A stretch of DNA of 64,000 nt from Paucidesulfovibrio gracilis DSM 16080 (GCF_900167125.1 NZ_FUYC01000007.1:1-64000); one strand, 5' to 3'. Shown: positions 34,987-44,036, numbered from the stretch's first letter. The notes: a model not told the origin generated them from the sequence alone. Numbers and translations are program-made.

Positions 34987-35322
34987 ATGCCTCTCATCTT
35001 CGGCGCACCCAAAAAAAATCCCCACGCCCAGGACGACCGCCAGGATCGGCGAATCGCCATGGCGCGGGAACACTATCTCGCGGGTAAGGTCAGAGTCGTC
35101 ACCACGGATGAAATGCCGAATCGACAAATCCAGGGCACCTTTGGGCTGTTGGTCTGCCGATCCTTCAGCTTTGACAATGCATTTTACGGTCTTGTGGCGC
35201 AAGCACTGGACGTAAACGCGGATGCGGTGCTGGCCTATCGTGAATCCGTATCCTTCCACCCCGAAGGGGACCGCTACTACTCCTGCTACGGAACGGCCGT
35301 CCGCCTCAAGTCGGAAAAATAA
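34987..35322 (+). CDS. YbjQ/DUF74-like small protein (tentative)
   Basis: This 111-residue soluble protein ends with QGTFGLLVCRSF, a helix, VNADAVLAYRES, and YYSCYGTAVRLK. The spacing of these elements resembles the YbjQ (UPF0145, heavy-metal-binding) fold, with the conserved GxVxGR start, ADAVVGVR and YGTAVR. The N-terminal 35 residues are charged and probably disordered. A GCAGGAG element lies close upstream. No operon partner: the stop faces the histidine kinase gene. Similarity is judged by eye only. Confidence 0.55.
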   Translation: MPLIFGAPKKNPHAQDDRQDRRIAMAREHYLAGKVRVVTTDEMPNRQIQGTFGLLVCRSFSFDNAFYGLVAQALDVNADAVLAYRESVSFHPEGDRYYSCYGTAVRLKSEK

Positions 35323-35341
35323 CCCTCAAGCGGAGAAGGCT

Positions 35342-36835
35342 TCACGCGCCATCGGCGGGTGCGTCTTCCACTCCCCACGGAAGGCGGACGCTGACCACCG
35401 TCCCTGTTTGATCGTCAGTCCGCATGATCACGTCCCCTCCCAGGGTCTTTGCGATCAGCCTGGCTGAGTAGGTTCCGATCCCGGTACCAGAGCGTTTCCC
35501 CAAAGTGACGTACTTTTCAAAAAAGCGGTGGCGTATCTCTTCAGGCACCGCGCCCTGATTGGCAATATCGATACAAACCTGCGTCCGTCCTGCCGTCATA
35601 TCAACTTCGACGGATCCGTCGTCAGGCGAGGCTTCCACCGCGTTGGCCACCAGATTGGCGAGCATCGAATAACACAGCGTTTCCTCGGCCCGAATCACCA
35701 GGGCATCACCGGATTGCACGGCGGTACCGTTGAGTCGTACATGGGTCTGCACTCCCCGCGCCCGGAGCATAGGTCGCTTGTCGTCCAGAGTCCGGAACAC
35801 GATGGGAATCAAATCAACATCTTCGTTATGGAACGTATAGTTCCCCTGCTCCATTTTATAGAGATCAAGGGACATGTTGACCATCTTCAGAACGCGGTAT
35901 CCCGCGTTTTCAATCATGCCAAGCTGCTGCCGCAGCTCCGGAGTAAGCCCCTCATCCTCCCTTGACATGGCCGCCAGGCTGATGATGCCGCTGAGCGGGG
36001 ACTTGATGTCATGGTGTGTGATCCGCTCCATATCTTCCCGCACCATCTCCAGCTTGCGCCGTTCGCTCACATCCCGCATGGAGACCAGATACGCAGGTTC
36101 ACCCTCCCAATCCAGTGTGGAAACACGCAATTCCAGCGTCACGTTATCCCCTTCCGTGAGCATGCAAATCTCCCGAGGCTCATCCCCACATTCGTGAATC
36201 ATGGGCAGCCATCGCTTACCCAACTCCGGACAGCCGTCGAACAAGCAGACCGCCACAGGATTGGAAAACAAGACCTTGCCTTGCCGATCCACAACAAACA
36301 CGGCATCGGGTATGGAGTTGAGCACGCGGCGCAAGCGTTGTTCCTGGCGTTCCACTTCCTGATTTTTCAGCGTCAATTCACGGCGCGCATTGACCAGCTC
36401 ATTGTTCAGCTGCATGAAGTCCGTCAGCATACGATCTTCCTCTTCATGCCCATTGCCTTTTCGCTGCTGTGCATCGCGCAACAGCGCGGCCTGCTCATTG
36501 AGCATGGCTAGCAGATCGTCATAGAGCGTAAAGAGGTTGTCCGGAGAGCGGGACACGATGCAGAACAACGAATCCGAGGAACGCAGTCCGAAAAACGTCA
36601 TGGGGGTGGCACCGTTCCCGGTCAACACGTTCATTTCCCAGGAAAGAGCCGCACCATGCGCGTTCAACGTATTCAAAAATGAATGGAATTTTGGTTGGGA
36701 TCCAAGATCAAGCAGCGAAAAAAACGACGCGGGGCGGTTGTGGAACAACCCCAGCCCATCGGCCAGGACGCGTTCAACATGCCCATACGAATCGCACTGA
36801 AAGACCGCCCCGGCGGCTAAGGCACGTTCCTGCAT
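35342..36835 (-). CDS. PAS-containing sensor histidine kinase, coupled to a cobalamin protein
   Basis: This 497-residue kinase has an N-terminal sensory region of about 110 residues, a coiled coil (about 110-170), a PAS domain (about 170-260, SIPDAVFVVDRQGKVLFSNPVA), a HisKA box RITHHDIKSPL with phospho-acceptor H275, and a HATPase domain (NLVANAVEASPDDGS; then GTGIGTYSARLIAKTLGG). It has no membrane segment, so it is cytosolic, and no receiver domain. The ATG overlaps the TGA of the cobalamin-binding gene as TGATG, so the two are translationally coupled. This makes the B12 protein its probable partner. No response regulator gene is adjacent. Confidence 0.88.
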   Translation of the reverse strand: MQERALAAGAVFQCDSYGHVERVLADGLGLFHNRPASFFSLLDLGSQPKFHSFLNTLNAHGAALSWEMNVLTGNGATPMTFFGLRSSDSLFCIVSRSPDNLFTLYDDLLAMLNEQAALLRDAQQRKGNGHEEEDRMLTDFMQLNNELVNARRELTLKNQEVERQEQRLRRVLNSIPDAVFVVDRQGKVLFSNPVAVCLFDGCPELGKRWLPMIHECGDEPREICMLTEGDNVTLELRVSTLDWEGEPAYLVSMRDVSERRKLEMVREDMERITHHDIKSPLSGIISLAAMSREDEGLTPELRQQLGMIENAGYRVLKMVNMSLDLYKMEQGNYTFHNEDVDLIPIVFRTLDDKRPMLRARGVQTHVRLNGTAVQSGDALVIRAEETLCYSMLANLVANAVEASPDDGSVEVDMTAGRTQVCIDIANQGAVPEEIRHRFFEKYVTLGKRSGTGIGTYSARLIAKTLGGDVIMRTDDQTGTVVSVRLPWGVEDAPADGA

Positions 36836-37536
36836 CACTTCGGCGACTCCAGGAGCCTGTACGCCGCGGCCACGGCTTCCTCGGCATTGCGTGCAGAGGC
36901 ATCCGCTCCTACCTGCTCCACCAGGCCAGGATTAAGCAAAAACGGCAGGCCGCCGACCATCACCTGAACGGACGCTCCGACCTGGGAATCCCGCACGCAG
37001 CGCACCAAACGGCGCACCAAATGCACATTGGACGTCAGCGATACCGATATCCCGAGCAACACCGCTTCACGCTGCTCCAGGGCTTCCACAACGGCCTGAT
37101 CCGGGCTGTTGGCTCCCAGGTAATAGGTATGCCAGCCCTCCATTTCGAAAAAATCGCAAACCATACGCATGCCCAGTTCATGCAACTCCCCGCCCACGCA
37201 ACAGCCCACCATGCTTTTGCCGATCTTGGGCGCCGAGGCGATGTTCGGGAATAATTGGGACATGATCAACTGGGTAGCCGCCGTACAGTAATGCTCGGTG
37301 GCTACGGAAATGACATTGGCCTGCCAGAGCCGGCCCACTTCGTAGAGCACGGGCTGAAAGACGTTCAGATATACATCGCGTACGCTCATGCCGTCATCGT
37401 GAACGGCCCGCAGTATACGTTCTGAGGCACGGAGCCGTTCCCCGGCCATGAGCAATTGGAAGTAGGTTTCCGCAAGGCCTTCCAGTCGTATGTCCGTGAA
37501 TGAGGCTTCCGACATCCGCACGGCGCTACCCTCCAT
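36835..37536 (-). CDS. Cobalamin (B12)-binding regulator, CarH-like light-sensing module without DNA-binding domain
   Basis: This 233-residue protein has a four-helix cap (about 15-100) with W71-x9-E81-H82, the signature of adenosylcobalamin photoreceptors such as CarH, followed by a Rossmann B12-binding domain (about 108-230) with the axial-histidine motif E117-L-H119-E-L-G122 (ExHxxG), and GGLPFL near residue 195. There is no MerR-type N-terminal DNA-binding helix: only about 15 residues precede the cap. It probably acts through a partner protein, most simply the coupled histidine kinase. ATG 37536 with GGGAG upstream was chosen; the longer frame overlaps the upstream gene. Confidence 0.87.
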   Translation of the reverse strand: MEGSAVRMSEASFTDIRLEGLAETYFQLLMAGERLRASERILRAVHDDGMSVRDVYLNVFQPVLYEVGRLWQANVISVATEHYCTAATQLIMSQLFPNIASAPKIGKSMVGCCVGGELHELGMRMVCDFFEMEGWHTYYLGANSPDQAVVEALEQREAVLLGISVSLTSNVHLVRRLVRCVRDSQVGASVQVMVGGLPFLLNPGLVEQVGADASARNAEEAVAAAYRLLESPK

Positions 37537-38011
37537 GCGCGTCTCCCGGAGTACCGGAATGCAAGGTCCAAAAGTCCGAATCCTTTGGAAGAGCCGCAAA
37601 ATCATCAAGGTGATCAAGCATCCACCGATAAAACGGCTCGATCTCACCATATGTTTCCCGACGCAATCGACGCTCGAACAATTGCAGACTTTCCCGCAGC
37701 ATCACACGCCAATACTCCAGCTGCACCCCACGCGCCATGTAGGTCTGCAACACCCAGCCCACGGTCTCGGTCAACACCTGGGGATCGTACAGTTGAAACA
37801 CCGAACTCATGAACTCAAAATGGTTGACGTGGTTGGTACGCATCAATTCCCGAAGCGCATCGGGATAACAGTCGGACCGGCGGGGATGACTGTCCATGAT
37901 GTTGGACACTTCCTCAGCAAGGCCGGTCTTGGCGGAATCGAACTCCGCAGCGGCTTCCGGTCCCGGCTGTTGCAATTGTTTCGCGTGCCGCAGCAACACA
38001 TCCTTGGTCAT
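37526..38011 (-). CDS. Helical protein upstream of the B12-kinase pair, unknown function
   Basis: This 161-residue protein, if started at ATG 38011 (AAGGAA upstream), is almost all helical, with a long bundle (residues 60-145: ELMRTNHVNHFEFMSSVF, ARGVQLEYWRVMLRESLQ, GEIEPFYRWMLDHLDDF). The pattern recalls sensory globin-like or RsbRD-type N-terminal bundles, but I cannot place it. It overlaps the B12 gene by 11 bp and begins the three-gene set, so it is likely a third component of the signalling unit. Starts at 38026 and 38035 are possible alternatives. Confidence 0.65.
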   Translation of the reverse strand: MTKDVLLRHAKQLQQPGPEAAAEFDSAKTGLAEEVSNIMDSHPRRSDCYPDALRELMRTNHVNHFEFMSSVFQLYDPQVLTETVGWVLQTYMARGVQLEYWRVMLRESLQLFERRLRRETYGEIEPFYRWMLDHLDDFAALPKDSDFWTLHSGTPGDAHGG

Positions 38012-38088
38012 GCTTTCCTTGCACATACTTCTCATTTTACTATCTATACGATGTTCCCGGCTAGGCCGCAACCACCAATCCCAAAGAC

Positions 38089-39156
38089 TCAGCGTTGGCG
38101 GGCAAGACGTCGATCCAGCAAGATCAAATCCGCCAGCACCAGGGAAACCATGGCGCGCAGCACAGGTACGATGCGTGGGATGGCGGAAATATCGTGTCGT
38201 CCGCCAATGCGAATAGTCGCCTCTTTTCCGGCGCTGTTCACAGTGCGCTGCTCCAGAGCAATGGAAGGGATCGGCTTCACAGCCACCCTGGCCAGCACAT
38301 CCTGCCCCGAGGCGATGCCGCCCAATACGCCTCCGGATTTATTGCTCGCGAACCCTTTGGACGTCATGGGGTCATTGTTCTGGGAACCCAGGAGACGAGC
38401 CGCGGCAAATCCTTCGCCGATTTCCACGCCCTTTACGGCGCCCACGCTCATCAATGCCCCGGCCAGGCGCGCATCCAGCTTCCCGAATACAGGTTCGCCC
38501 AACCCGGGCGGGACGCCCTGGGCGCGGATCTCAACCACCCCGCCCAGCGTGTCGCCCTGGCGCTTCACGTCGCGGATGCGCTGCTCCCATTGTTCCGCGG
38601 TTTGCGGACCCGGCGCAAAAAACGGCATCTCCCGGGTTGTGTCCCAGTCCACTTCACCGGCCACCGGCGGCAGGCCTCCAAGCTCCACAGTGCGGGCCTG
38701 AACGGAAATACCTTCCAGCGCGAGCAGTTGAGCAGCCACAGCGCCCCCGGCAACGCGGGATACGGTTTCCCGCCCGGAAGAACGGCCGCCTCCACGGTAA
38801 TCGCGCACCCCGAATTTTGCATGAAACCCGAAATCCGCATGCCCGGGACGAAACACGTCCTTGATGTCCGAATAGTCCCTGGAGCGCTGATCCTGATTGG
38901 CAACGTGAAAGGCAATGGGCGTCCCCGTGGTCACCCCCTCAAACACGCCGGAAAGCAACCGCACGGCATCCGCCTCCTGACGTGCGGTGGAGGCCGGTCC
39001 CTTTCCGGGGCGACGCAGATCCAAATCCGCCTGGATCATCGCCTCATTCAGCGGCACCCCGGCGGGACAACCATCAATGACCCCGCCAAGTCCGGGACCG
39101 TGGGATTCTCCATAGGTCGTCAACCGAAACAATTCACCAAACACATTCCCGCTCAT
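38089..39156 (-). CDS. aroC: Chorismate synthase
   Basis: This 355-residue protein is full length for AroC, which converts EPSP to chorismate using reduced FMN. It begins with the family signature GNVFGELFRLTTYGESHGPGLGGVIDGCPAG, and the other signatures, GGRSSGRETVSRVAGGAVA and KGVEIGEGF, are present; the arginine-rich FMN/EPSP pocket is intact. It lies five bases after trkA in a minus-strand run with aroK at its head, so two shikimate-pathway genes flank a potassium uptake pair. Confidence 0.95.
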   Translation of the reverse strand: MSGNVFGELFRLTTYGESHGPGLGGVIDGCPAGVPLNEAMIQADLDLRRPGKGPASTARQEADAVRLLSGVFEGVTTGTPIAFHVANQDQRSRDYSDIKDVFRPGHADFGFHAKFGVRDYRGGGRSSGRETVSRVAGGAVAAQLLALEGISVQARTVELGGLPPVAGEVDWDTTREMPFFAPGPQTAEQWEQRIRDVKRQGDTLGGVVEIRAQGVPPGLGEPVFGKLDARLAGALMSVGAVKGVEIGEGFAAARLLGSQNNDPMTSKGFASNKSGGVLGGIASGQDVLARVAVKPIPSIALEQRTVNSAGKEATIRIGGRHDISAIPRIVPVLRAMVSLVLADLILLDRRLARQR

Positions 39157-39160
39157 ATGC

Positions 39161-39817
39161 TCACCCCGTCACTTTGATCACATCTTCGGCATTGCCCAGC
39201 ACCACCAGCACGTCCCCATCGTGCAGGGTCATGTCTGGCCCTGGTACGAAACTAAACTGTCGGTCTTCCTTGTGCTTCCAGGCCACGACCTGTACGCGGT
39301 AATCCGTGGGCAGCCGCAGGTCACGCAATGTGCGGCCGCCCCAGTGCTCCACCTCCACCTCACGGACAAGCACCCCTTTGCCCAGGGCCAGATAGTCCAG
39401 CAACCCCGGCACAGCGAGCCGGTGGGCAAGTTGCCGCGCCACAAATTGCTCAGGAAAGACAACAAAATCAACGCCGAGCCGCTTGAGCACCTTTTCATGC
39501 TCAGGACTGACAGCCTTGACCCAAATATTGTTCACACCCAATTCCTGTAGATTGAGCGCCACCAGAATGCTGGCTTCCATGGACCGGCCAATGGAAACGA
39601 CCACATAATCCAAATCCTTGAATCCAAGTTGCTCCAAAGCCTTTGGGTCCGTGCCGTCGGCCTGGAAAACCTGGGTCAGCACTTCCTGCGCGTGTCGCAC
39701 ATGGGCTTCGCTGATGTCCACGCCCACTACGTCGTGGCCCAGTTCCGCCAGTGCCTCGCCAAGGGAATATCCAAACTTGCCCAGGCCGATGATGCCCACT
39801 TCAATTCGTTTTCCCAT
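39161..39817 (-). CDS. TrkA/KtrA-family potassium uptake regulatory protein
   Basis: This 218-residue protein has an RCK domain: an NAD-binding Rossmann core (VGIIGLGKFGYSLGEALAELGHDVVGVDIS, residues 5-40) and a C-terminal TrkA-C domain (about 145-218, ending VLVVLGNAEDVIKVTG). Such subunits form an octameric ring that gates the TrkH/KtrB channel in response to nucleotides. It directly follows the trkH gene and is followed five bases later by aroC. The length of one RCK unit matches KtrA rather than the double E. coli TrkA. Confidence 0.92.
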   Translation of the reverse strand: MGKRIEVGIIGLGKFGYSLGEALAELGHDVVGVDISEAHVRHAQEVLTQVFQADGTDPKALEQLGFKDLDYVVVSIGRSMEASILVALNLQELGVNNIWVKAVSPEHEKVLKRLGVDFVVFPEQFVARQLAHRLAVPGLLDYLALGKGVLVREVEVEHWGGRTLRDLRLPTDYRVQVVAWKHKEDRQFSFVPGPDMTLHDGDVLVVLGNAEDVIKVTG

Positions 39818-39856
39818 ATCCTCTCCCTTGCCGTCATGTCACGGCAGCCCGTCGGT

Positions 39857-41221
39857 CTAGCCCAGTGGAACATCCTTTTCCGGCAGGCGGTATCGCGGTT
39901 CCTCCTGCCAGGCAACCAAGGCGGAGAGCAGCCAAATCGGCCCAAGCCGCCCCACCAGCATTAACGTCATGACCAATAGCTTACCGACCACGGAAAGGTT
40001 CGCCGTCATGCCGGTACTCAACCCAGCGGTTCCAAAGGCCGAGGTCGCCTCAAAAAGAGTTTCCAGGAGAAGCCCACGCGCCTCGGCATGCGGCACGTCT
40101 CCCCCTTGCACGATGTTAAGTACCAGCGTGGCCGTACAAATCAGCATAGCGGCCACAGCGACCAAAGTAAAAGCGCGTCCCATGGTCAGCCGGTCCACGG
40201 CAAAACGTCCCACCTTGACCTGCTGCCCCCCCCGGAACTGGGCCTTCAAAAACGCCCACATGACCCTGGCCGTTGTCGTTTTGACGCCTCCGGCACAAGA
40301 TCCGGGTGATCCCCCCACAAACATCAGTCCGATCATGACCAGCAGGGACACGTTCGTCATATTGCCAACTTCTAGCGAATTGAACCCGGCGGTGCGGCAG
40401 GAAACCGATTGAAACAGAGCGGCAAGCCCGATTTCGCTCCAGGAAGCTTCCCAGACTCCTCCCAGCATCTCGGCAAAAAAAATCGCCACGGTTCCGGCCA
40501 ACACCAGAAACAAACTGGTGGAAAGCACCATGCGTGAATGCCAGGTCAGCCGCGGCCGAAGAGACTCCGGCCGGGGACTCCAGCGCCCACGCAACACACG
40601 GACGCAATCATGGATCACAAAAAAACCAAGTCCCCCCACTGTAATTAAAAAAATGAACACCAAATTTACCGGCAGATTACCGCGCCAGCTGGTCAGACTG
40701 TCCGCTTCCAGGGAAAAGCCCGCGTTGCAAAACGCGGATACCGAATGAAACACCGCGCTCCAAACGGAGAATCCCTGTGTATCCAGCAGAAACAAGGCCG
40801 ACGCCCCCATGGCCTCCAGTGCCAGGGTTCCCAGCACGACCAAGAGGATAAAACGACGCAGACTGAACGAAGGGTCATGCAGCAGTGTTTTCCCTACAGC
40901 GGTCCTATCCGCAAGGGAAACCCGACGCCCCAGGAGAAAAAAAATCAGGCTGGAATAGGTCATAACGCCTAGACCGCCCAATTGAATGAGACAGAGGAGA
41001 ATGCCTTGACCGGCAAAACTGAAGCTCGTTCCGGTATCCACGACCACAAGACCGGTGACGCAGACAGCGGACGTGGAGGTAAACAGAGCATCCAGCCAAC
41101 TCAAGGGCGCGTTTCCAGGCTGCTGGGCAAAGTCGAAATGCAGGATCGCTCCGCCCAGGGAAATGGCTCCGAGAAACGACCAAATAGGAAGCCAGAACGG
41201 TGAAAACAATTTGGATCGCAT
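39857..41221 (-). CDS. TrkH/KtrB-family potassium transporter
   Basis: This 454-residue membrane protein has the four M1-P-M2 repeats of the SKT superfamily. The selectivity loops are visible as TSAVCVTGLVVVD, SAFCNAGFS, SCRTAGFNS and SAFGTAGLSTGMT, each with the essential glycine. It is the K+ channel subunit, gated by the adjacent KtrA-type protein. Start ATG 41221 was chosen because the longer frame would overlap aroK. It is the second gene of the minus-strand run. Confidence 0.92.
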   Translation of the reverse strand: MRSKLFSPFWLPIWSFLGAISLGGAILHFDFAQQPGNAPLSWLDALFTSTSAVCVTGLVVVDTGTSFSFAGQGILLCLIQLGGLGVMTYSSLIFFLLGRRVSLADRTAVGKTLLHDPSFSLRRFILLVVLGTLALEAMGASALFLLDTQGFSVWSAVFHSVSAFCNAGFSLEADSLTSWRGNLPVNLVFIFLITVGGLGFFVIHDCVRVLRGRWSPRPESLRPRLTWHSRMVLSTSLFLVLAGTVAIFFAEMLGGVWEASWSEIGLAALFQSVSCRTAGFNSLEVGNMTNVSLLVMIGLMFVGGSPGSCAGGVKTTTARVMWAFLKAQFRGGQQVKVGRFAVDRLTMGRAFTLVAVAAMLICTATLVLNIVQGGDVPHAEARGLLLETLFEATSAFGTAGLSTGMTANLSVVGKLLVMTLMLVGRLGPIWLLSALVAWQEEPRYRLPEKDVPLG

Positions 41222-41252
41222 CTTGGCCTCGTACGCTTGACGACGAAAAACC

Positions 41253-41771
41253 TCAACCCATCGAGGAAGAAAGGAAATCCTGCACCACACGCACCTGCTG
41301 CGCCAATGTGCCGTGTTCCACTGTCAAAGAAGCGCAGGAACAATACAAAGGCTCGCGTTCCCCGAGAACCTCCCGCACCTCTTCGACAAGCCCGCGTCCC
41401 GTGAGTGAAGGACGCTGCCCTGATTTGGGATCGTTCTCCAGACGCCGAATCAGTTCTTCTTCCGGCACGCGCAGATACACGACCACCCCTTGCTGCAATA
41501 TATCACGATTTGTCCGGCTGAGTACAATCCCGCCCCCGCATGCCACAATATGGGGAGGCTGATCCGCTGCATCCCGCAGGGCTTGGGACTCGGCCCGACG
41601 AAACGCTGCCCACCCATTTTGTTCAACATATTTTTCCACCACCATCCCGATTCGCTCCACCACGATCGCATCCGTATCCGTAAACCCTTCGTTCAGCTCA
41701 CGGGCCAATTCCCGCCCGAGAGTGGTCTTCCCGCTGGCACGGGCGCCAATTAAAAAAACATGTTGTTCCAT
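41253..41771 (-). CDS. aroK: Shikimate kinase
   Basis: This 172-residue P-loop kinase phosphorylates shikimate at the 3-OH. The Walker A loop is GARASGKTT (residues 9-17), D34 in TDTDAIV is the shikimate and Mg ligand, and CGGGIVLS and GQRPSLTG, with the lid arginine, are the AroL/AroK signatures. AAGGGGA precedes ATG 41771. The A in the P-loop (GxxxSGKT) and the sequence overall are nearer to AroL. It heads the aroK-trkH-trkA-aroC run. Confidence 0.92.
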   Translation of the reverse strand: MEQHVFLIGARASGKTTLGRELARELNEGFTDTDAIVVERIGMVVEKYVEQNGWAAFRRAESQALRDAADQPPHIVACGGGIVLSRTNRDILQQGVVVYLRVPEEELIRRLENDPKSGQRPSLTGRGLVEEVREVLGEREPLYCSCASLTVEHGTLAQQVRVVQDFLSSSMG

Positions 41772-41899
41772 GGGTTCCCCTTGTTTTTCAAGCCGTTGCC
41801 CGGCTCGGGCCACATCCGGCCCCAGGGCTTTGCATCCGTGCAGGAATCATGTAGAACCGCCCTGCTTTCGCAAATCGCATCAGTACGAGGTTTCCACAC

Positions 41900-42910
41900 A
41901 TGAAGACCGCAATATTCGGTTTCGCGGGCGCGGGCAAGACCGACCTGTTCGCCGCCCTTGCCGGTCCCGCCGCATTGGCGGGCAATCGTGCCATGGTCAA
42001 GGTGCCCGAGCCGAGGCTCGATCCGCTCATTACCCTGTTCGAGGCCCGCAAGGTCACCTACAGCGAGATCGAATACCTCGACATCCCCGGTGGGGGTGGC
42101 AAGGGCGAAGGACTTGGTGAGCGAGTGCTCAATGAGGTCCGTTCCTACGACTGCCTTCTCGGGGTTCTGGACGCTTTTTCCGGACTCAACGACCCGCACA
42201 AGCAGTGGCAGGCCATTGAAGCGGACATGATGGTCTCGGACATGGCCGTCATTGAAAAAAAGCTGGAGCGCATGGTTCTGGACAAAAAAAAGAACGCGCC
42301 CGGCTATGACGCCGCCCAGGAAGCCCTGCTCAAGCGGGCCATGGAATGCCTGGAGAACGAAACGCCCCTGCGTGAAGACCAGGACTTGGCGCATGCTCCG
42401 GAATTGCGCGGATTTGCCTTCCTTTCGGCCAAACCCGTGCTCTACATTTGGAATGGCGGAGAAGCGGATTTCGCGGCCCTGGAATTGCCGGAAGAACGCC
42501 CCGGCCAGAATCATATCGCCGTGGCCGCCAAGTTGGAGCGCGAACTTGCCGAAGTGGAAGACCCGGAAGAGCGTCAGATGTTCCTTGACGATCTGGGTAT
42601 CAAGGAAACAGCTCTCGACAAAGTCATTGCCAAAACTTACGACCTGCTGGGACTCATCTCCTTTCTCACGGCCGGAGAAAAAGAAGTCCGAGCCTGGCCC
42701 GTTCGCAAGGGTGCCAAGGCTCCCGAAGCCGCAGGCGTGATCCACTCGGATTTTGAAAAGGGATTCATCCGTGCCGAGGTCATCGGATATGACGATTTCC
42801 TCACGCATGGGACGTTCAAAGCTTGCAAAGACAAAGGCCTGGCCCGGCTTGAAGGCAAGGAATACGTGGTCAAGGACGGAGACATCATCGAATTTCGGTT
42901 CAATGTATAG
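41900..42910 (+). CDS. YchF/Obg-related GTPase or ATPase, divergent
   Basis: This 336-residue protein has a P-loop GFAGAGKTD near residue 8, a Walker B-like region EYLDIPG, and a YchF-type C-terminal TGS domain (EAAGVIHSDFEKGFIRAEVIGYDDF; KDGDIIEFRFNV). YchF proteins differ from other GTPases in using an NxxE specificity loop and binding ATP: here NGGE (about residue 182) occupies that place. It is shorter than E. coli YchF (363) and has a degenerate N-terminal sequence, so it may be a paralogue with a different role. It stands alone between two minus-strand units. Confidence 0.82.
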   Translation: MKTAIFGFAGAGKTDLFAALAGPAALAGNRAMVKVPEPRLDPLITLFEARKVTYSEIEYLDIPGGGGKGEGLGERVLNEVRSYDCLLGVLDAFSGLNDPHKQWQAIEADMMVSDMAVIEKKLERMVLDKKKNAPGYDAAQEALLKRAMECLENETPLREDQDLAHAPELRGFAFLSAKPVLYIWNGGEADFAALELPEERPGQNHIAVAAKLERELAEVEDPEERQMFLDDLGIKETALDKVIAKTYDLLGLISFLTAGEKEVRAWPVRKGAKAPEAAGVIHSDFEKGFIRAEVIGYDDFLTHGTFKACKDKGLARLEGKEYVVKDGDIIEFRFNV

Positions 42911-43108
42911 GCGGATTTTTGAGGGGACATCTGCTGCCTTGATGCGCTACTGACAGATTTTTGCGTAGCAGGCCACACAGCGATCACGACGTTTTGGATC
43001 GCTTGCCCGCCGGGTCTCTTCGAACAGCCTGTGCTGCGCCCCCCCTGCGGTCCGTCATTTCGTCCCTGTACACATCAACCTTCCCCCTCTCTTTTCATCG
43101 AAATATAC

Positions 43109-43140
43109 AAACGGTCCGCGCCCCGAGGTGTGGACCGTTT
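43109..43140. terminator. Shared terminator between the YchF-like gene and lysR
   Basis: AAACGGTCC (43109-43117) pairs with GGACCGTTT (43132-43140) around a 14-base loop. T residues follow on both strands, though short. The lysR stop codon (43142-43140) lies inside the right arm. It can serve either convergent gene. Confidence 0.6.
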
Positions 43141-44036
43141 TATTGTTCAGTGGTCGGTTCGCCCCCCCGCCAGCCGGCCGGATCGCCCAATATTCTATGC
43201 ACGGCCTCAGCCAGCCCGCGCACATGAGCCGGAGCACCGGCATCCCCTCCGTGCAGCGTGATGTCGATGCTTGGCAAATCCGGCAAGCCACTGTCAGAGT
43301 CCAGTACCTCCATATCACTTGAAACCGTATTTTCCGAAACGACCGTCACGGCCAGTCCAGCCGATACAGTGGCCCTGATTCCCGAAAGGCTTCGGCTCAC
43401 GCTCACGACGCGATACGGACGACGCTGGCGGCGCAATCGCTCCAAAGCGGCATCGCGAAACGCGCAATATCCGGGTGGAAACATGGCGAGAGGAAGCGGA
43501 TCGGCCAAATGTGCACGTCCGCCGCACGCTGAAGCCCAGACCAGCCGTTCGCGTCGAACAACTTCCCCTCCCCGGCTCCGGGGTTGCCGGGTGACCAAAG
43601 CCAAATCCAACTCCCCCCCCAGGAATTTGGGCATCAGGTCCACGCTAAGCTCACAGCAGACTTCAACCTGCACATCCGGCCATTGCCGACTGTAATGCTC
43701 CAATACTCTCGGCAGGAAAAAGCTGGCATAATCATCCGGCAGGCCCAAACGCACCGCGCCCAAACTTCTTCCCGTGCGCAACGCATCCACTGCGGCGTCG
43801 TTGAGCGCCAAAACCTCCCGGGCATAGGCGAGCAAGGTCTCCCCCGCTTCGGTAAGATCCACATGTCGGCTGTCACGCTCAAACAATCGTTGTTCCACTT
43901 GTTTTTCCAAGCGTTTGACCTGCCCGCTCACGGCGGCCTGCGTGCGGCACAACTGCCGTGCGGCTTTAGTAAAACTGCGGCATTCCACCACGGTCACCAG
44001 CGTCCGCAACAACTCCGTATCCAGATGTATTTGCAT
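43140..44036 (-). CDS. LysR family transcriptional regulator
   Basis: This 298-residue protein has the LysR helix-turn-helix at residues 3-62 (LRTLVTVVECRSFTKAARQLCRTQAAVSGQVKRLEKQVEQRLFER) and a type 2 periplasmic-binding-protein effector domain (about 90-290). It is divergent from the glycine-betaine-type binding protein gene with a 173-bp gap, so it is the probable regulator of that gene. The inducer is unknown: a quaternary amine is plausible by linkage. Its effector domain shows no family-specific signature I recognise. Confidence 0.88.
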   Translation of the reverse strand: MQIHLDTELLRTLVTVVECRSFTKAARQLCRTQAAVSGQVKRLEKQVEQRLFERDSRHVDLTEAGETLLAYAREVLALNDAAVDALRTGRSLGAVRLGLPDDYASFFLPRVLEHYSRQWPDVQVEVCCELSVDLMPKFLGGELDLALVTRQPRSRGGEVVRRERLVWASACGGRAHLADPLPLAMFPPGYCAFRDAALERLRRQRRPYRVVSVSRSLSGIRATVSAGLAVTVVSENTVSSDMEVLDSDSGLPDLPSIDITLHGGDAGAPAHVRGLAEAVHRILGDPAGWRGGEPTTEQ

